Source of the DNA: Stieleria neptunia
GTDB lineage: Bacteria > Planctomycetota > Planctomycetia > Pirellulales > Pirellulaceae
Direction: 5' to 3'
Assembly: GCF_007754155.1 (NCBI RefSeq)
Contig: NZ_CP037423.1
Coordinates: 248,001 to 312,000, forward strand
DNA: 64,000 bases
In this document: positions 8,454-16,762 of the stretch, piece by piece
How positions within the stretch are numbered: the first letter of the stretch is position 1
How the letters are laid out: each line of letters opens with the position of its first letter
Notes under the pieces: model-generated
Databases searched by the model: none
What the model was told of the DNA's origin: nothing
What the model saw: only the letters and a program-made list of their open reading frames with translations
Made by a program: the position numbers and the translations under genes

Positions 8454-9938
8454 TTACTTCGTTGACTCTGGCTTCAGAAAGTCATACTCCGGCGAAACAC
8501 ATCTGCCTGCGGACGATTTGAACACCAACCGCAACGACTCGCGGCTTTCGGGATAGCGTCCCTTGTCGTCGGTCGCGTCCTGCCACCGTTGCAGTTGCCG
8601 GCGATGTTCTTTCAGCACGGAATCGTATTCGGTTTTCATCGCCAGGTTGATCGTCTGGTGGGGATCCGTTCTCAGATCGTACAGCTCTTCTTCGGGGCGA
8701 TGTTCCGCGTCGTAATAGGACGCCTGCAACGGGCTGAGTTTCCCGGCGGCGAGCAGCTTGCGAAGTGTGGTGAACGTGGCATAGTTTTCGCGGTACTGTG
8801 GCTGGTACAGGGCGCGATCGGTTTTGTAGTTTCGGATGTAGCGAAAGTTGCCCGAACGCACGGTACGGATGCGGTCGATTGCGTTGCCCATCCGGTCGCG
8901 GGCTGAGATCACGTACCGACGTGGTTGAAAGTCGTCGGCGAACAGATCGCGTCCCTCCATGAACGCGGGGATGTCGATTCCCGCCAGCCCGAGAGACGTT
9001 GTGGTGATGTCGATTCCGCTGACCAGGTCCGACCGTGTTTGACCACGCCGGGCGATCCGATCGGTGCCGCTCGGCCAGTGGACCACCAGGGGAACCTTGG
9101 TGCCGTCCTCGTACAAGAACTGTTTGGCTCGCGGCAGCGGGCTGCCGTGGTCGGTGAAGAAGAACACGGCGGTGTTGTCCCACAGGCCGTACTGCTTCAA
9201 CGCCGACAGGATGGCTCCGACTTGTGCGTCGGTTTCGGCGATCTGTTCGTAGTGCCGTGCGATGGCGTTTCGGAACACGGGGTGATCGGGATACTGCGGC
9301 GGCACAGTCACCTGGTCTTCGGTGACCCGGCTGGGCGCCGGGTATTTGGATCCCGTTTCGCCTTCGATCTTGCCGCCCTTGAGTTGAATTTGGCCGAAGA
9401 ACGGTTTGCCTTGCAATTGTTTCAACCAGGACACGTCGCGGCCGATCATGTGGCTGTTGACTTGTTTGCGCGACGGGCGATTGAAATCCGGCGAGTACAG
9501 GATGTCGCGATCGCGGGCGAAGTTGTAGTCGTCTTTTGCTTCGTTGAACGTCAGGTAACCGGCATCTCGAAACAGTTCCGGGACGGTCACCACCCCGTCG
9601 GGCAACGGTTTTTTGATCATCGTGCGATGTTGATGCAGACCGTGGGTCGTCTGCATCGTACCGGTGATCAAAGCCGATCGGGTGGTCGAACACACCGGCG
9701 CCGGCATGTAGGCACGGGTGAACATCACGCCGCCGTCGGCCAGGCTGTCGATGTGGGGCGTTTCGGCAACCGTGTCGCCGTAGCAACCCATCCAGTCGCT
9801 CATGTCGTCGACATAGATCCATAAGATATTGGGACGATCCGCCCGGGCCTGGCAGGCACAGCATGCCAAAAGCACTGTGGTGATCAGCGTCGCGATCTGG
9901 GGCAAGCGATCAGGTTGCCGAAAGAGCAATTTTGTCAT
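8454..9938 (-). CDS. Sulfatase (arylsulfatase A type, S1 family), secreted
   Basis: A 494-residue protein with an N-terminal signal (LITTVLLACCACQARA). The sulfatase fold opens with RPNILWIYVDDMSDWMGCYG, whose Asp pair binds the metal. The formylglycine-site motif is CSTTRSALITGT; the third position, usually P, A or S, is Thr, and the Cys and Arg are kept. Further hallmarks are FFFTDHGSPLPRAK (metal-binding Asp-His) and a C-terminal DLRTDPHQTINLA segment. Such enzymes remove sulfate esters from polysaccharides after Cys-to-formylglycine maturation; no maturase gene is in the window. It converges on the GH141-like gene, which fits sulfated or pectic polysaccharide use. Confidence 0.93.
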   Translation of the reverse strand: MTKLLFRQPDRLPQIATLITTVLLACCACQARADRPNILWIYVDDMSDWMGCYGDTVAETPHIDSLADGGVMFTRAYMPAPVCSTTRSALITGTMQTTHGLHQHRTMIKKPLPDGVVTVPELFRDAGYLTFNEAKDDYNFARDRDILYSPDFNRPSRKQVNSHMIGRDVSWLKQLQGKPFFGQIQLKGGKIEGETGSKYPAPSRVTEDQVTVPPQYPDHPVFRNAIARHYEQIAETDAQVGAILSALKQYGLWDNTAVFFFTDHGSPLPRAKQFLYEDGTKVPLVVHWPSGTDRIARRGQTRSDLVSGIDITTTSLGLAGIDIPAFMEGRDLFADDFQPRRYVISARDRMGNAIDRIRTVRSGNFRYIRNYKTDRALYQPQYRENYATFTTLRKLLAAGKLSPLQASYYDAEHRPEEELYDLRTDPHQTINLAMKTEYDSVLKEHRRQLQRWQDATDDKGRYPESRESLRLVFKSSAGRCVSPEYDFLKPESTK

Positions 9939-10136
9939 GTGATGAGAACCGAAAGGGTCAACGAGTGGTGGACGTCTATCGTAGCTACGCTCGCTGAGGC
10001 ATGGTAGATCCGCCGATCGGATCAGTCTTGCCAGCCGACGAAGATTTGCGTTGAAAAGTTTGTCGCCGCGTCGTTTCTTTCAGTAGCGGAACTCGTCAAC
10101 GGCCCGTTGATTTAGTCCGGATCTGTTGCGTCCACG

Positions 10137-10205
10137 GTGAGCCGCCGGCCGTAAGGCCTCGGGCGGGCGCCAGAACGCCCGGCCGCTGACGCGCCCGCGG
10201 CTCAC
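10137..10205. repeat. Family A palindromic core (GTGAGCCGC...GCGGCTCAC)
   Basis: A 69-bp imperfect palindrome with ends GTGAGCCGC and GCGGCTCAC and inner arms GGCCGTAAGGCCTCGGGC and GCCCGGCCGC. It lies 16 bp past the 3' end of the minus-strand methyltransferase. The rest of the 9939-10221 gap shows only the associated GATTTAGTCCGGATCTG flank seen beside other copies. Confidence 0.85.
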
Positions 10206-10221
10206 TCAATCAATAGGCCGT

Positions 10222-10929
10222 TCACCCCTCTGCGGCGTCCGATTGATCGTTTTCGATCTTGGTCCAGACAAACGACTGAAGTGGCGGCAGGTTCACCGGG
10301 ATGATTTCTGTCTTGGGGGGACCGAACAACGGGCGGGCGTAGTCTTTCACATCGGACGCCAATTGATAGGCGATGAACACGCCGCCGGGGCGAAGGACTT
10401 CGTGGACCGATTGGGTGATCTGCTTGGCGACCATCGGCGGCAAGTGGCTGAAAGGGATCCCCGAGATCGCCACGTCGGCCTTGCCGAAATCGTGCCGTGT
10501 CACGATCTCGATCAGATCGCACGCGTCGGCGATTTCAACGGTCAGCCGCGGGTCGTTGATGGCACCGAGCGATTCGGCGAAGGCATCCGTTTTCTCGATC
10601 GCCAGCAACCGGGCGTCGTCGCGCATCGACGCCAACAGGGCTTGCGTCGTTCCACCGTCTCCCGGTCCAAGCTCGATGACGCGACTTGCCTGGCGGACAC
10701 AATCGCGATCGGCCAGGTGTTCCCTCAAGAACGGCGAACTGGGGCAAAGCGTGGCGACCTCCGTCGGGTTCCGCACCCACGCTTTCAACACGCACCAAAC
10801 CCGCTCGGCGAACGAAGGCGGGGCCGAGTCAGACGGTGCCGAGTCAGGCGGTGCCGAGTCAGGCGGGGCCAAAGCGGGAACGGAGGGGGACGATCCGGAT
10901 CGACCGGCGGGGGAAATGGCGGTGGGCAT
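10222..10929 (-). CDS. SAM-dependent methyltransferase, phospholipid N-methyltransferase-like
   Basis: A 235-residue protein. Residues 1-40 are a disordered Pro/Ser/Ala segment built from a 15-bp tandem repeat (PPDSAPPDSAPSDSAPPS). The class I methyltransferase domain follows: motif I is VIELGPGDGGTTQALL, a second acidic strand is DARLLAIEKTDAFAESL, and a post-motif segment is FGKADVAISGIPFSHLPP. The segment RNPTEVATLCPSSPFLREHL ahead of motif I is typical of the PmtA-like group, which methylates phosphatidylethanolamine. The real start could lie after the repeat, but I see no better start codon there. The substrate is inferred from family resemblance only. Confidence 0.75.
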   Translation of the reverse strand: MPTAISPAGRSGSSPSVPALAPPDSAPPDSAPSDSAPPSFAERVWCVLKAWVRNPTEVATLCPSSPFLREHLADRDCVRQASRVIELGPGDGGTTQALLASMRDDARLLAIEKTDAFAESLGAINDPRLTVEIADACDLIEIVTRHDFGKADVAISGIPFSHLPPMVAKQITQSVHEVLRPGGVFIAYQLASDVKDYARPLFGPPKTEIIPVNLPPLQSFVWTKIENDQSDAAEG

Positions 10930-10958
10930 GGGGAGTCCGTTTGCAGGGAGAAAGGAGA

Positions 10959-11408
10959 CTACTTGGAATGGTTGTCGACATAGTTTTTGACGAACTGTCG
11001 AAGCTCTTCCTGTTCACACTCGAATCCCATCTGCTCGGCCTTTTGAAGTGTCTGTTCGCCGCTCATTCCCTGTTCGGCGGCCAGGTGCATCATCACCATC
11101 GCCCCGGCCCGCTTGCCGCTCTTGCAGTGGGCGAACACGGGTTTGGGCAGCGAGACGTACTTGTCGCGAAACTGATCGACCAGCTTGTTTTCCATCGAGC
11201 CCATCGCGACGGGGACGTGCAGGTAGTTCATGCCTTGGGCTGTCACCTTCGCTCCTTCGGCGTCTGGTGAAAGGGGCTGATCGTCTTCACCTTCGCCGCG
11301 GAAGTTGATCACCGATTTGTAACCCTGTTGATCGAGTTGGCGGAGTTCGTCTTCGCTCGGTTGGGCGCCGACGGTGACGTTGTCGTTGATTTTCATCTTG
11401 TCTTGCAT
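10959..11408 (-). CDS. DUF442-type (beta-lactamase hydrolase-like) phosphatase
   Basis: A protein of about 149 residues; the ATG at 11408 (MQDKMKINDNVTVGAQPS) is preferred because GGAG lies 7-10 bases upstream and the family normally starts here. The cysteine-phosphatase loop is HCKSGKRAGA, matching HCxxGxR. The N-terminal VGAQPSEDELRQLDQQGYKSVINFRGEGE is typical of DUF442 proteins. Relatives occur alone or fused to rhodanese or persulfide dioxygenase domains in sulfide oxidation, and others act as tyrosine phosphatases; nothing nearby decides between these. It lies 29 bp upstream of the methyltransferase on the same strand, so co-transcription is possible. Confidence 0.8.
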   Translation of the reverse strand: MQDKMKINDNVTVGAQPSEDELRQLDQQGYKSVINFRGEGEDDQPLSPDAEGAKVTAQGMNYLHVPVAMGSMENKLVDQFRDKYVSLPKPVFAHCKSGKRAGAMVMMHLAAEQGMSGEQTLQKAEQMGFECEQEELRQFVKNYVDNHSK

Positions 11409-11579
11409 AAGGGGCTCCTTTGAATGAATCTCATGCCACGGCGTCGATTCGCGCGGTGGCGGTTCAATCCGTGCAAGGAGCAACTGACGTACCGACGGCC
11501 GATTGCGGCGATTGCGGCCGGAAATCGTCGGCACGCTTGGTCTCTGGGCAATCAGGGTGGTTGCCGAGGGTGCAGCGGG

Positions 11580-12449
11580 CTAACCGGCCCAGAAAATCAA
11601 CGCCATCAAGTAGGCGAACAGGCCAACCGGGTAGACGAATCCCACATTGGCCATGTTGGAACCGGTCAGGTTGTCGAGGGCTTCTTGGGTGTCGTTCAGC
11701 TCACCGAGTTGTCCATCCCGTTTGGAGGCCGCGTAGACGGCAAAGAAGCTGACCATTTCTGGGATGCTGGTGACGACGCCGAGAATCCAACCGGCGATGG
11801 CCGGGTGCACTTTCAGCTCATCGACGACCGTTGCGGTCGCATCGCCTAAAAACATCCCGGCAACCGCAATGGCGATCAACGTGGTCACCCCCAACGTGAT
11901 TCCGAGGTGCAGATTGCCGACCGCCTCCAGCGACTCCTCTTTTTCTTTGGCGGGGCGATTGACTCGCCTGTCCACCAATTGATAGACGACAAAGAAACCC
12001 AGCAGGACGGGAACCAGGTACCACTGGCTGTCCATGCCCAATTTCATCAGCACGATCGGGACGGCGACCGCCAAGCCGGCAAACACAATTTCGTCGAGAA
12101 ATCGGATGTTGAACAGCTTGCCGAATTGCCGGTAAAAGGTGACCGCCAACAGCATCAGGACGACGTTGATGATGTTGGAACTGGCGATGTTCCACAGCCC
12201 CGCTTCCCAGACGCCGGCCAGCCCCGCGGCGACCAGGCAGACCAATTCGGGCACGGAGGTCGCGTATCCGGTCAATTGGCCCCGCGCCTTGGCGCTCCAA
12301 TTCATCGCCCCGGCGATGTGGTCGATGCCGCGCAGCAACCCGTACTTGACGAGCAAGATGATCGCCGCGGCGGAGACGATCATGGTCAGCGCAGGCATTG
12401 CGTCAATCACTAGGGCCAGGGGGGAAGGCGATGGGAAACGGGTATGCAT
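11580..12449 (-). CDS. CaCA-superfamily cation (Na+/Ca2+-type) exchanger
   Basis: A hydrophobic protein of about 289 residues with roughly ten membrane segments. The two alpha repeats that define the family are visible: YATSVPELVCL with ASSNIINVVLM in the first half, and GVVTSIPEMVSFF with LTGSNMANVGF in the second, where the Glu and Asn residues form the ion pathway. A loop rich in K and E (RPAKEKEESLE) separates the halves, the expected topology. The ATG at 12449 is used; a second ATG at 12398 is also possible. Substrate (Ca2+, other divalent or K+) cannot be read from the sequence. Confidence 0.85.
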   Translation of the reverse strand: MHTRFPSPSPLALVIDAMPALTMIVSAAAIILLVKYGLLRGIDHIAGAMNWSAKARGQLTGYATSVPELVCLVAAGLAGVWEAGLWNIASSNIINVVLMLLAVTFYRQFGKLFNIRFLDEIVFAGLAVAVPIVLMKLGMDSQWYLVPVLLGFFVVYQLVDRRVNRPAKEKEESLEAVGNLHLGITLGVTTLIAIAVAGMFLGDATATVVDELKVHPAIAGWILGVVTSIPEMVSFFAVYAASKRDGQLGELNDTQEALDNLTGSNMANVGFVYPVGLFAYLMALIFWAG

Positions 12450-12538
12450 CAATATAGGCTGAATCGCAAATGGTGCCAGATGCGATCGGCGGGGCTCAGC
12501 AATGGTTGGTGTCCAGCCTTGAGGGGCTGTCCCGCTGA

Positions 12539-12656
12539 CGACGACTGCTTTTCGCAGGTACGATGGCCCTTCCGGACCGTCGTCCGGAGGGCTCGCCCCG
12601 ACGACCTTGAAAGGACGTCGTACAACGATCCGCTGACCGCATCACACTCCATCGAC
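12539..12656. repeat. Intergenic repeat family B, copy 2
   Basis: A block of about 118 bp related to 1780-1894, sharing TACGATGGCCCTTCCGG and AAAGGACGTCGTACAACGAT in the same orientation and spacing. It ends 10 bp before the start codon of the next gene, so any transcript leader of that gene probably includes it. Confidence 0.75.
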
Positions 12657-12666
12657 GAGAACGACC

Positions 12667-13815
12667 ATGAATTCCTCCGCTTCGGCGCCCGACAAGCCGC
12701 GGTCGCTGGGTCGCTTGATTCGCTTTGCCATCATTTCAATCGCGATCGTGGCTTTCTGTGTTTGGATGATCTTTCCGCCCCTGGAGACGCTGCGGTTTCA
12801 GAAATACACGGTCGCGGCGACTCAGCCCTTGTCGCTTCCGTTGGTCTCGCTGCCCGATGTCGGGTCACGACCGATCCTGGCGTTTTCGGCCGATGGGCAA
12901 TGGGCTGCCTATTTGTCAAAACGGGCCAGTGGCGTCGATGAAGAGCTTGAATCACAGATCACCGTCATCGACGTGCAAACGGGAACGCCCACGGCGGGGC
13001 CGCTGGCGGTGGTGGGTTCCCGCACGCCGCCGCACTTGGACTTCAGCCGCGACGGACACTTTTTGGCCGCCGCCGGTGCGACGGACGTCCGCGTCTGGGA
13101 CCTTCGCGATTCGCGGTTGGTCACGACCATCACGCTGCCCGATGTTCGTCTGCAATCTCGCCGTTTTGTCGCGATCAGCAGTGACGGAGCGCGGGTCGCG
13201 ACGTCGCTTCAACCGCCCGATGGAGATCCCGGGCTGTGGATCTTTGACTGTGAAACGGGAACGCCGTTGATCGAATTGGAGCGAACCGCGGGCACGGCCA
13301 ACGACGATCGATTCGTTTTCCACCCCACGAAAAATCAGTTGATCGGGGCTGCCGATTCCGACACCGCGAACTCCCATTTGTGCGTCTGGGATGCGGAGTC
13401 CGGGAAGGTGGTGCAAGAGGTCGTGGCCAGGGAGGATTGTCAAACGCTCGCGTTTGCATTGAGCCCGGGCGGCGATCGGGTGGCCGTGGCGATGTATCAC
13501 GGGACGCGCGAATACTATCCCTACGCAACGACGATCTTTGACGTGGAAACCTGGACGCCCGTCACGAAAATCGACAACGGAAACTACGTGTTCTGGTTGG
13601 CGATCAGCCCCGATGGCAACCACGTTTCGCTCGTCGATGGCAGCGGCGTGGCCTCGCTGTGGTCCACCGCGACCGGCATTCGATTGCAAAACTTTCAACT
13701 GGGGCTGCCCAGTGCGACCGCGTTCAGCGGAGAGGATGGCGCGTTGTTATTGGTCACCCATTCCGACGACCAGCCCGAGTCGGCGGAGATCGTGACCTTA
13801 CGAGCGAGCGAGTGA
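12667..13815 (+). CDS. Membrane-anchored WD40-like beta-propeller protein
   Basis: A 382-residue protein beginning with ATG at 12667. One membrane segment lies near residues 20-40 (LIRFAIISIAIVAFCVWMIF), so the rest is probably outside the cytoplasm, anchored by its N-terminus. The remainder contains recurring blades ending in a Trp-Asp-like pattern (LDFSRDGHFLAAAG then VRVWDL; HLCVWDAESG; LAISPDGNHVSLVDGSGVASLW), about six or seven in number, typical of WD40 or YVTN-like propellers. No catalytic motif is visible. Planctomycetes have many such proteins; a scaffolding role is likely but not shown. Confidence 0.75.
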   Translation: MNSSASAPDKPRSLGRLIRFAIISIAIVAFCVWMIFPPLETLRFQKYTVAATQPLSLPLVSLPDVGSRPILAFSADGQWAAYLSKRASGVDEELESQITVIDVQTGTPTAGPLAVVGSRTPPHLDFSRDGHFLAAAGATDVRVWDLRDSRLVTTITLPDVRLQSRRFVAISSDGARVATSLQPPDGDPGLWIFDCETGTPLIELERTAGTANDDRFVFHPTKNQLIGAADSDTANSHLCVWDAESGKVVQEVVAREDCQTLAFALSPGGDRVAVAMYHGTREYYPYATTIFDVETWTPVTKIDNGNYVFWLAISPDGNHVSLVDGSGVASLWSTATGIRLQNFQLGLPSATAFSGEDGALLLVTHSDDQPESAEIVTLRASE

Positions 13816-13826
13816 ACGGGGGGCAA

Positions 13827-13912
13827 GTGGGAGAGGCTTCCAGCCTGTCGTTGCAGCATTGACAGGCTGGAAGCCTATCCCACTGGATTGACAGGCTGGA
13901 AGCCTATCCCAC
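13827..13912. repeat. Family D repeat, three units (one inverted, two direct)
   Basis: An inverted unit at 13827-13849 and direct units at 13861-13883 and 13890-13912. The first two can fold into a stem-loop between the convergent WD40-like and protease genes. The last overlaps the 3' end of the protease gene, and its TATCCC, read on the minus strand, supplies that gene's TAG stop codon. Confidence 0.9.
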
Positions 13913-14842
13913 TGGATTGCCAGTCGATCTCATGTTGCGTCGCCGGCGTCCAAGTCCCACCGGTGCCCAGACGGCCAACAGGAAACCGCAGGCGGTCGGT
14001 TCGGGGACTGCGGTGATCGAGAGAGTCCCAAGCGAATAACCTTGCGCAGAGACGAGACTGGAGAGTTCGTCTTCATAAGCCCCGACAAGCGTCGAAAAAC
14101 TGTCGTATCGATCGCCCGCACCGGCATTTGCCCCTGCAGGCACATCGATCCCCATGTGTGTGCCGATCAGCCCGATCTGTCCGTCGATCTCGATCAGGGC
14201 GGCGCTGCCAGAGTCGCCGCTGAGCAATCCGATCTCGTCGCGTCCCAGACCGCCTGTCCCTCCGTTGGTGTCGGTGTCGTACGAAAACTGAACGGTCCAT
14301 GAATCGCGGCTGCCGTCCTCAAACTCCACGACACCAATCGCGTCGATCACGTTGCGACCGGCCCGCATTTGGGCATCCATGGCAAACAACGTTCGGCCGA
14401 TCAACGCGTCCAAAGCTCCCACCACGATCGGAACGGGGACGACGCTCGGGGCGACATCGGACGCCAACGTGTGAAGACGGATATCGCTGAATGCCGATGG
14501 CTGCCCGGGAATCACCGTCGTCAAGTCTTGGGAACTCGCCGATTGGTACGTTCGCTCGATCCCGTCGGTACCGCGGAAGGTCACTTCGGTCGGACTGGCA
14601 TGGGCGGCTGTCACATAGTGACGGGGTGTGATCAAGACGGCACCATGCAGTGCAACGCCGGAGAGCAGTGACTCGTCGACCAGGAAAGACGGATTGGGCT
14701 CCCCGTCACTCAGAAATCTGTCGTGACGCTCCGGGTCCAATCCGTCAATGATCGCGGCCGACACGCGCGAGTGGATACTCAGCAGGGCGATCCCAAGCAG
14801 AAGAAGCCGGATGATGGACGTCACGACGGGGGTCTCGGGCAA
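13904..14842 (-). CDS. Trypsin-like serine protease with PEP-CTERM anchor
   Basis: About 312 residues. The start is uncertain: TTG at 14842 or GTG at 14824, both just before the signal SIIRLLLLGIALLSIHSRVSA. The chymotrypsin-fold triad is visible as His81 in YVTAAHAS, Asp120 in FSDIRLH and Ser211 in LSGDSGSAALI. The C-terminus has a PEP-CTERM sorting signal: VPEP, a hydrophobic stretch (CGFLLAVWAPVGLG) and an arginine cluster RRRRN. PEP-CTERM proteins are processed by an exosortase, usually in exopolysaccharide producers; none is encoded here. The final residues and stop codon lie inside a family D repeat unit. Confidence 0.85.
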   Translation of the reverse strand: MPETPVVTSIIRLLLLGIALLSIHSRVSAAIIDGLDPERHDRFLSDGEPNPSFLVDESLLSGVALHGAVLITPRHYVTAAHASPTEVTFRGTDGIERTYQSASSQDLTTVIPGQPSAFSDIRLHTLASDVAPSVVPVPIVVGALDALIGRTLFAMDAQMRAGRNVIDAIGVVEFEDGSRDSWTVQFSYDTDTNGGTGGLGRDEIGLLSGDSGSAALIEIDGQIGLIGTHMGIDVPAGANAGAGDRYDSFSTLVGAYEDELSSLVSAQGYSLGTLSITAVPEPTACGFLLAVWAPVGLGRRRRNMRSTGNPVG

Positions 14843-14918
14843 TCAAGGGACGGGGGCGGGGGGCGGGGTGATCGTTACAGTAGTCGATCGATGTTGAGGG
14901 GGCAAATTGGATGGAGAG

Positions 14919-15022
14919 GAGACACGGAGACACGGAGACACGGAGACAAGGAGACAAGGAGACAAGGAGACAAGGAGACAAGGAGACAAGGAGACAAGGA
15001 GACAAGGAGACAAGGAGACAGG
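14919..15022. repeat. 8-bp tandem repeat (GAGACACG/GAGACAAG), about 13 units
   Basis: Three GAGACACG units (14919-14942), nine GAGACAAG units (14943-15014) and one GAGACAGG unit (15015-15022), then two GGGGGCA units. The array is uninterrupted and without spacers. It lies between the 5' end of the protease gene and the 3' end of the photolyase-like gene, both on the minus strand. Open frames across it encode only low-complexity peptide. Confidence 0.95.
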
Positions 15023-15049
15023 GGGCAGGGGGCAGGGTTCTGCGTTGTC

Positions 15050-15077
15050 ATCATTCTGCCACGGATCATTCTGCCAC
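15050..15077. repeat. Two copies of the ATCATTCTGCCAC motif
   Basis: Copies at 15050-15062 and 15065-15077. The same motif, read on the other strand as GTGGCAGAATGAT, is the unit of the right end of the tandem array at 27708-27770, linking the two loci. Confidence 0.8.
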
Positions 15078-15094
15078 CTCTTTCCCGCGATCCT

Positions 15095-16600
15095 CTACTC
15101 CAGGCCGTCCAAAAAACGTTCCGCGTTCTCCAGGTGTTGCTCGCGTTTGTCGGCGTCCATCTTTTTCGCCATGCTGCACATCATCGCCCAGCGGGGATTC
15201 TTGCCCAGTTCCTGGTGGTGGTTCCAAATCCATCGCCAGTACAGTCCGTCCCAGACGTCGCACCAGGGCGCGGATTTGTAATGGCTCATCTTGCGAATGT
15301 ACGACGAACCCGAGAAGTAGGGTTTGGTGGTGATCAGCCCGCCGTCTGCATTTTGACTCATCGCATAGGCGTTGGGGACCATCACCCAGTCATAGCTGTC
15401 GATGAACAGTTCCATGAACCAGCGATAGATGTCATCGGGGTCGATTTCGCACAGGAACATAAAACCGCCCAGCACCATCAATCGTTCGATATGGTGACAG
15501 TAGCCGGTTTGCAAGACGCGTCGGATGGTTTCATCGATCGGGTCGATGCCCGTTGTCGCGTCGTAGAAACAGTTCGGCATCGGTCGATGGTGTCGCCAAT
15601 GATTGGTCGTCCGCATCTTGACGCCCAAGTCTTGGTAGGTGGCGCGAATGAACTCGCGCCAACCGATGATTTGTCGCACAAATCCTTCCAATGAATTCAG
15701 CGGCACGTCATGGTCTTCGGCGTAGTTCAACGTCTTTCGGAGCACTTCGTCCGGCGTCAGCAAGCCGATGTTCAGCGACGGCGTCAACACACTGTGCCAC
15801 AGCCACGACTCGCCCTCCACGATGGCGTCTTCATAGTCGCCAAACTTAGTCAGTCGCTTGTCCAAGAATTGTTTCAACCAGTACCGCGCCGAGGCGCCGG
15901 ACGTGGGGTAATACAGCGTGTCGAGCGTGCCCGGATGATCGTCGAATCGCTCTTGAACGTAGCTCACTGCTTCTTCGTCAAACCGGTCGCGTTTGGGTTC
16001 TGGAACCGCCGGGATCGAGGAGAGTTCTCGCTTGGGGACCTTGTTGCGATTGTCCTCGTCAAAACTCCACTGATCGCCGACCGGTTCGTCACCGTCCATC
16101 AACACGTCCAGACGCTTTCGTTGCCATTTGTAAAAGTCGGCCATGAACCAACGGTTTTTCTCGGACCGATACTCGCTGTTCTGCTCGGGCGTGTTCAGGA
16201 ATCCGGGGTTGGAAAGAAACTTCAATTCCATCTCCAGTTCGTCACAAGCCTCTCGCACACGTTTTTCAAAGATGAAATCGGTCGGATGGGCGATCGCAAA
16301 CGTTTGGCCCTTGCGCTCTTTCGCCGGAATCGCTTGCTTAATTTGATCCGTTAGCTTGGGGGTCTCTCTGTCGTAGTCGACGTAGCGAGTGCGGAAACCC
16401 TTGTCGATCAAATCGGCTTCATAGCGTTTCATCGTCGCACGATGCAGCCATAGTTTTTGCTTGTGAAACTTTGCCGGGTATCGCCAGTCACCAAAGAACA
16501 ACGAGTCCTCCAGCAACAGCACCTGCGACGGTTTCTGACGCAGTCCTGGATGATTGGAAAACAGTTGATTGGGAAGGATGGCCAGGATCAACGTTGTCAC
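15095..16600 (-). CDS. Photolyase/cryptochrome of the FeS-BCP (PhrB, 6-4 type) family lacking the cluster cysteines
   Basis: About 501 residues from the GTG at 16600 (VTTLILAILPNQLF); a TTG at 16660 would add a tail unlike the family. The N-terminal Rossmann-like domain reads QVLLLEDSLFFGDW with FHKQKLWLHRATMKRY. The FAD-binding region has FVRQIIGWREFIR, GYCHHIERLMVLGGFMFL, DSYDWVMVPNAYAMSQNADGG and SSYIRKMSHY, as in bacterial (6-4) photolyases such as Agrobacterium PhrB. In that family four cysteines hold a [4Fe-4S] cluster. From memory of the family pattern, the equivalent positions here are P (in GIDPIDE), K and P (in SHYKSAPW) and D next to a shifted Cys (in PWCDVWDGLYW). Light-driven DNA repair is likely; the cluster is probably absent. 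Confidence 0.85.
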   Translation of the reverse strand: MTTLILAILPNQLFSNHPGLRQKPSQVLLLEDSLFFGDWRYPAKFHKQKLWLHRATMKRYEADLIDKGFRTRYVDYDRETPKLTDQIKQAIPAKERKGQTFAIAHPTDFIFEKRVREACDELEMELKFLSNPGFLNTPEQNSEYRSEKNRWFMADFYKWQRKRLDVLMDGDEPVGDQWSFDEDNRNKVPKRELSSIPAVPEPKRDRFDEEAVSYVQERFDDHPGTLDTLYYPTSGASARYWLKQFLDKRLTKFGDYEDAIVEGESWLWHSVLTPSLNIGLLTPDEVLRKTLNYAEDHDVPLNSLEGFVRQIIGWREFIRATYQDLGVKMRTTNHWRHHRPMPNCFYDATTGIDPIDETIRRVLQTGYCHHIERLMVLGGFMFLCEIDPDDIYRWFMELFIDSYDWVMVPNAYAMSQNADGGLITTKPYFSGSSYIRKMSHYKSAPWCDVWDGLYWRWIWNHHQELGKNPRWAMMCSMAKKMDADKREQHLENAERFLDGLE

Positions 16601-16762
16601 CTCGGGGCGGGCGGGCTGTGATTCGGGACAGCGTGATCCCGAGATTGCACTGTAGCCCAACGGAAATTCTCAGTCATCCGTCGTGTGCGAATCTGCACGT
16701 CGCTTGTCACGCCCATAGAGTTTCGCCGGGCAAACAAACCACTTCTACACACGGAGATTGAC

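Noticed and set aside
3641..9938. Bacteroidetes-type polysaccharide utilisation locus
   Set aside because: No SusC/SusD-like genes are present; the set consists of two coupled enzymes and a convergent sulfatase.
14723..15694. Open frames through the 8-bp minisatellite
   Set aside because: They read through the repeat and then antisense to the photolyase-like gene; the encoded sequence is low complexity.
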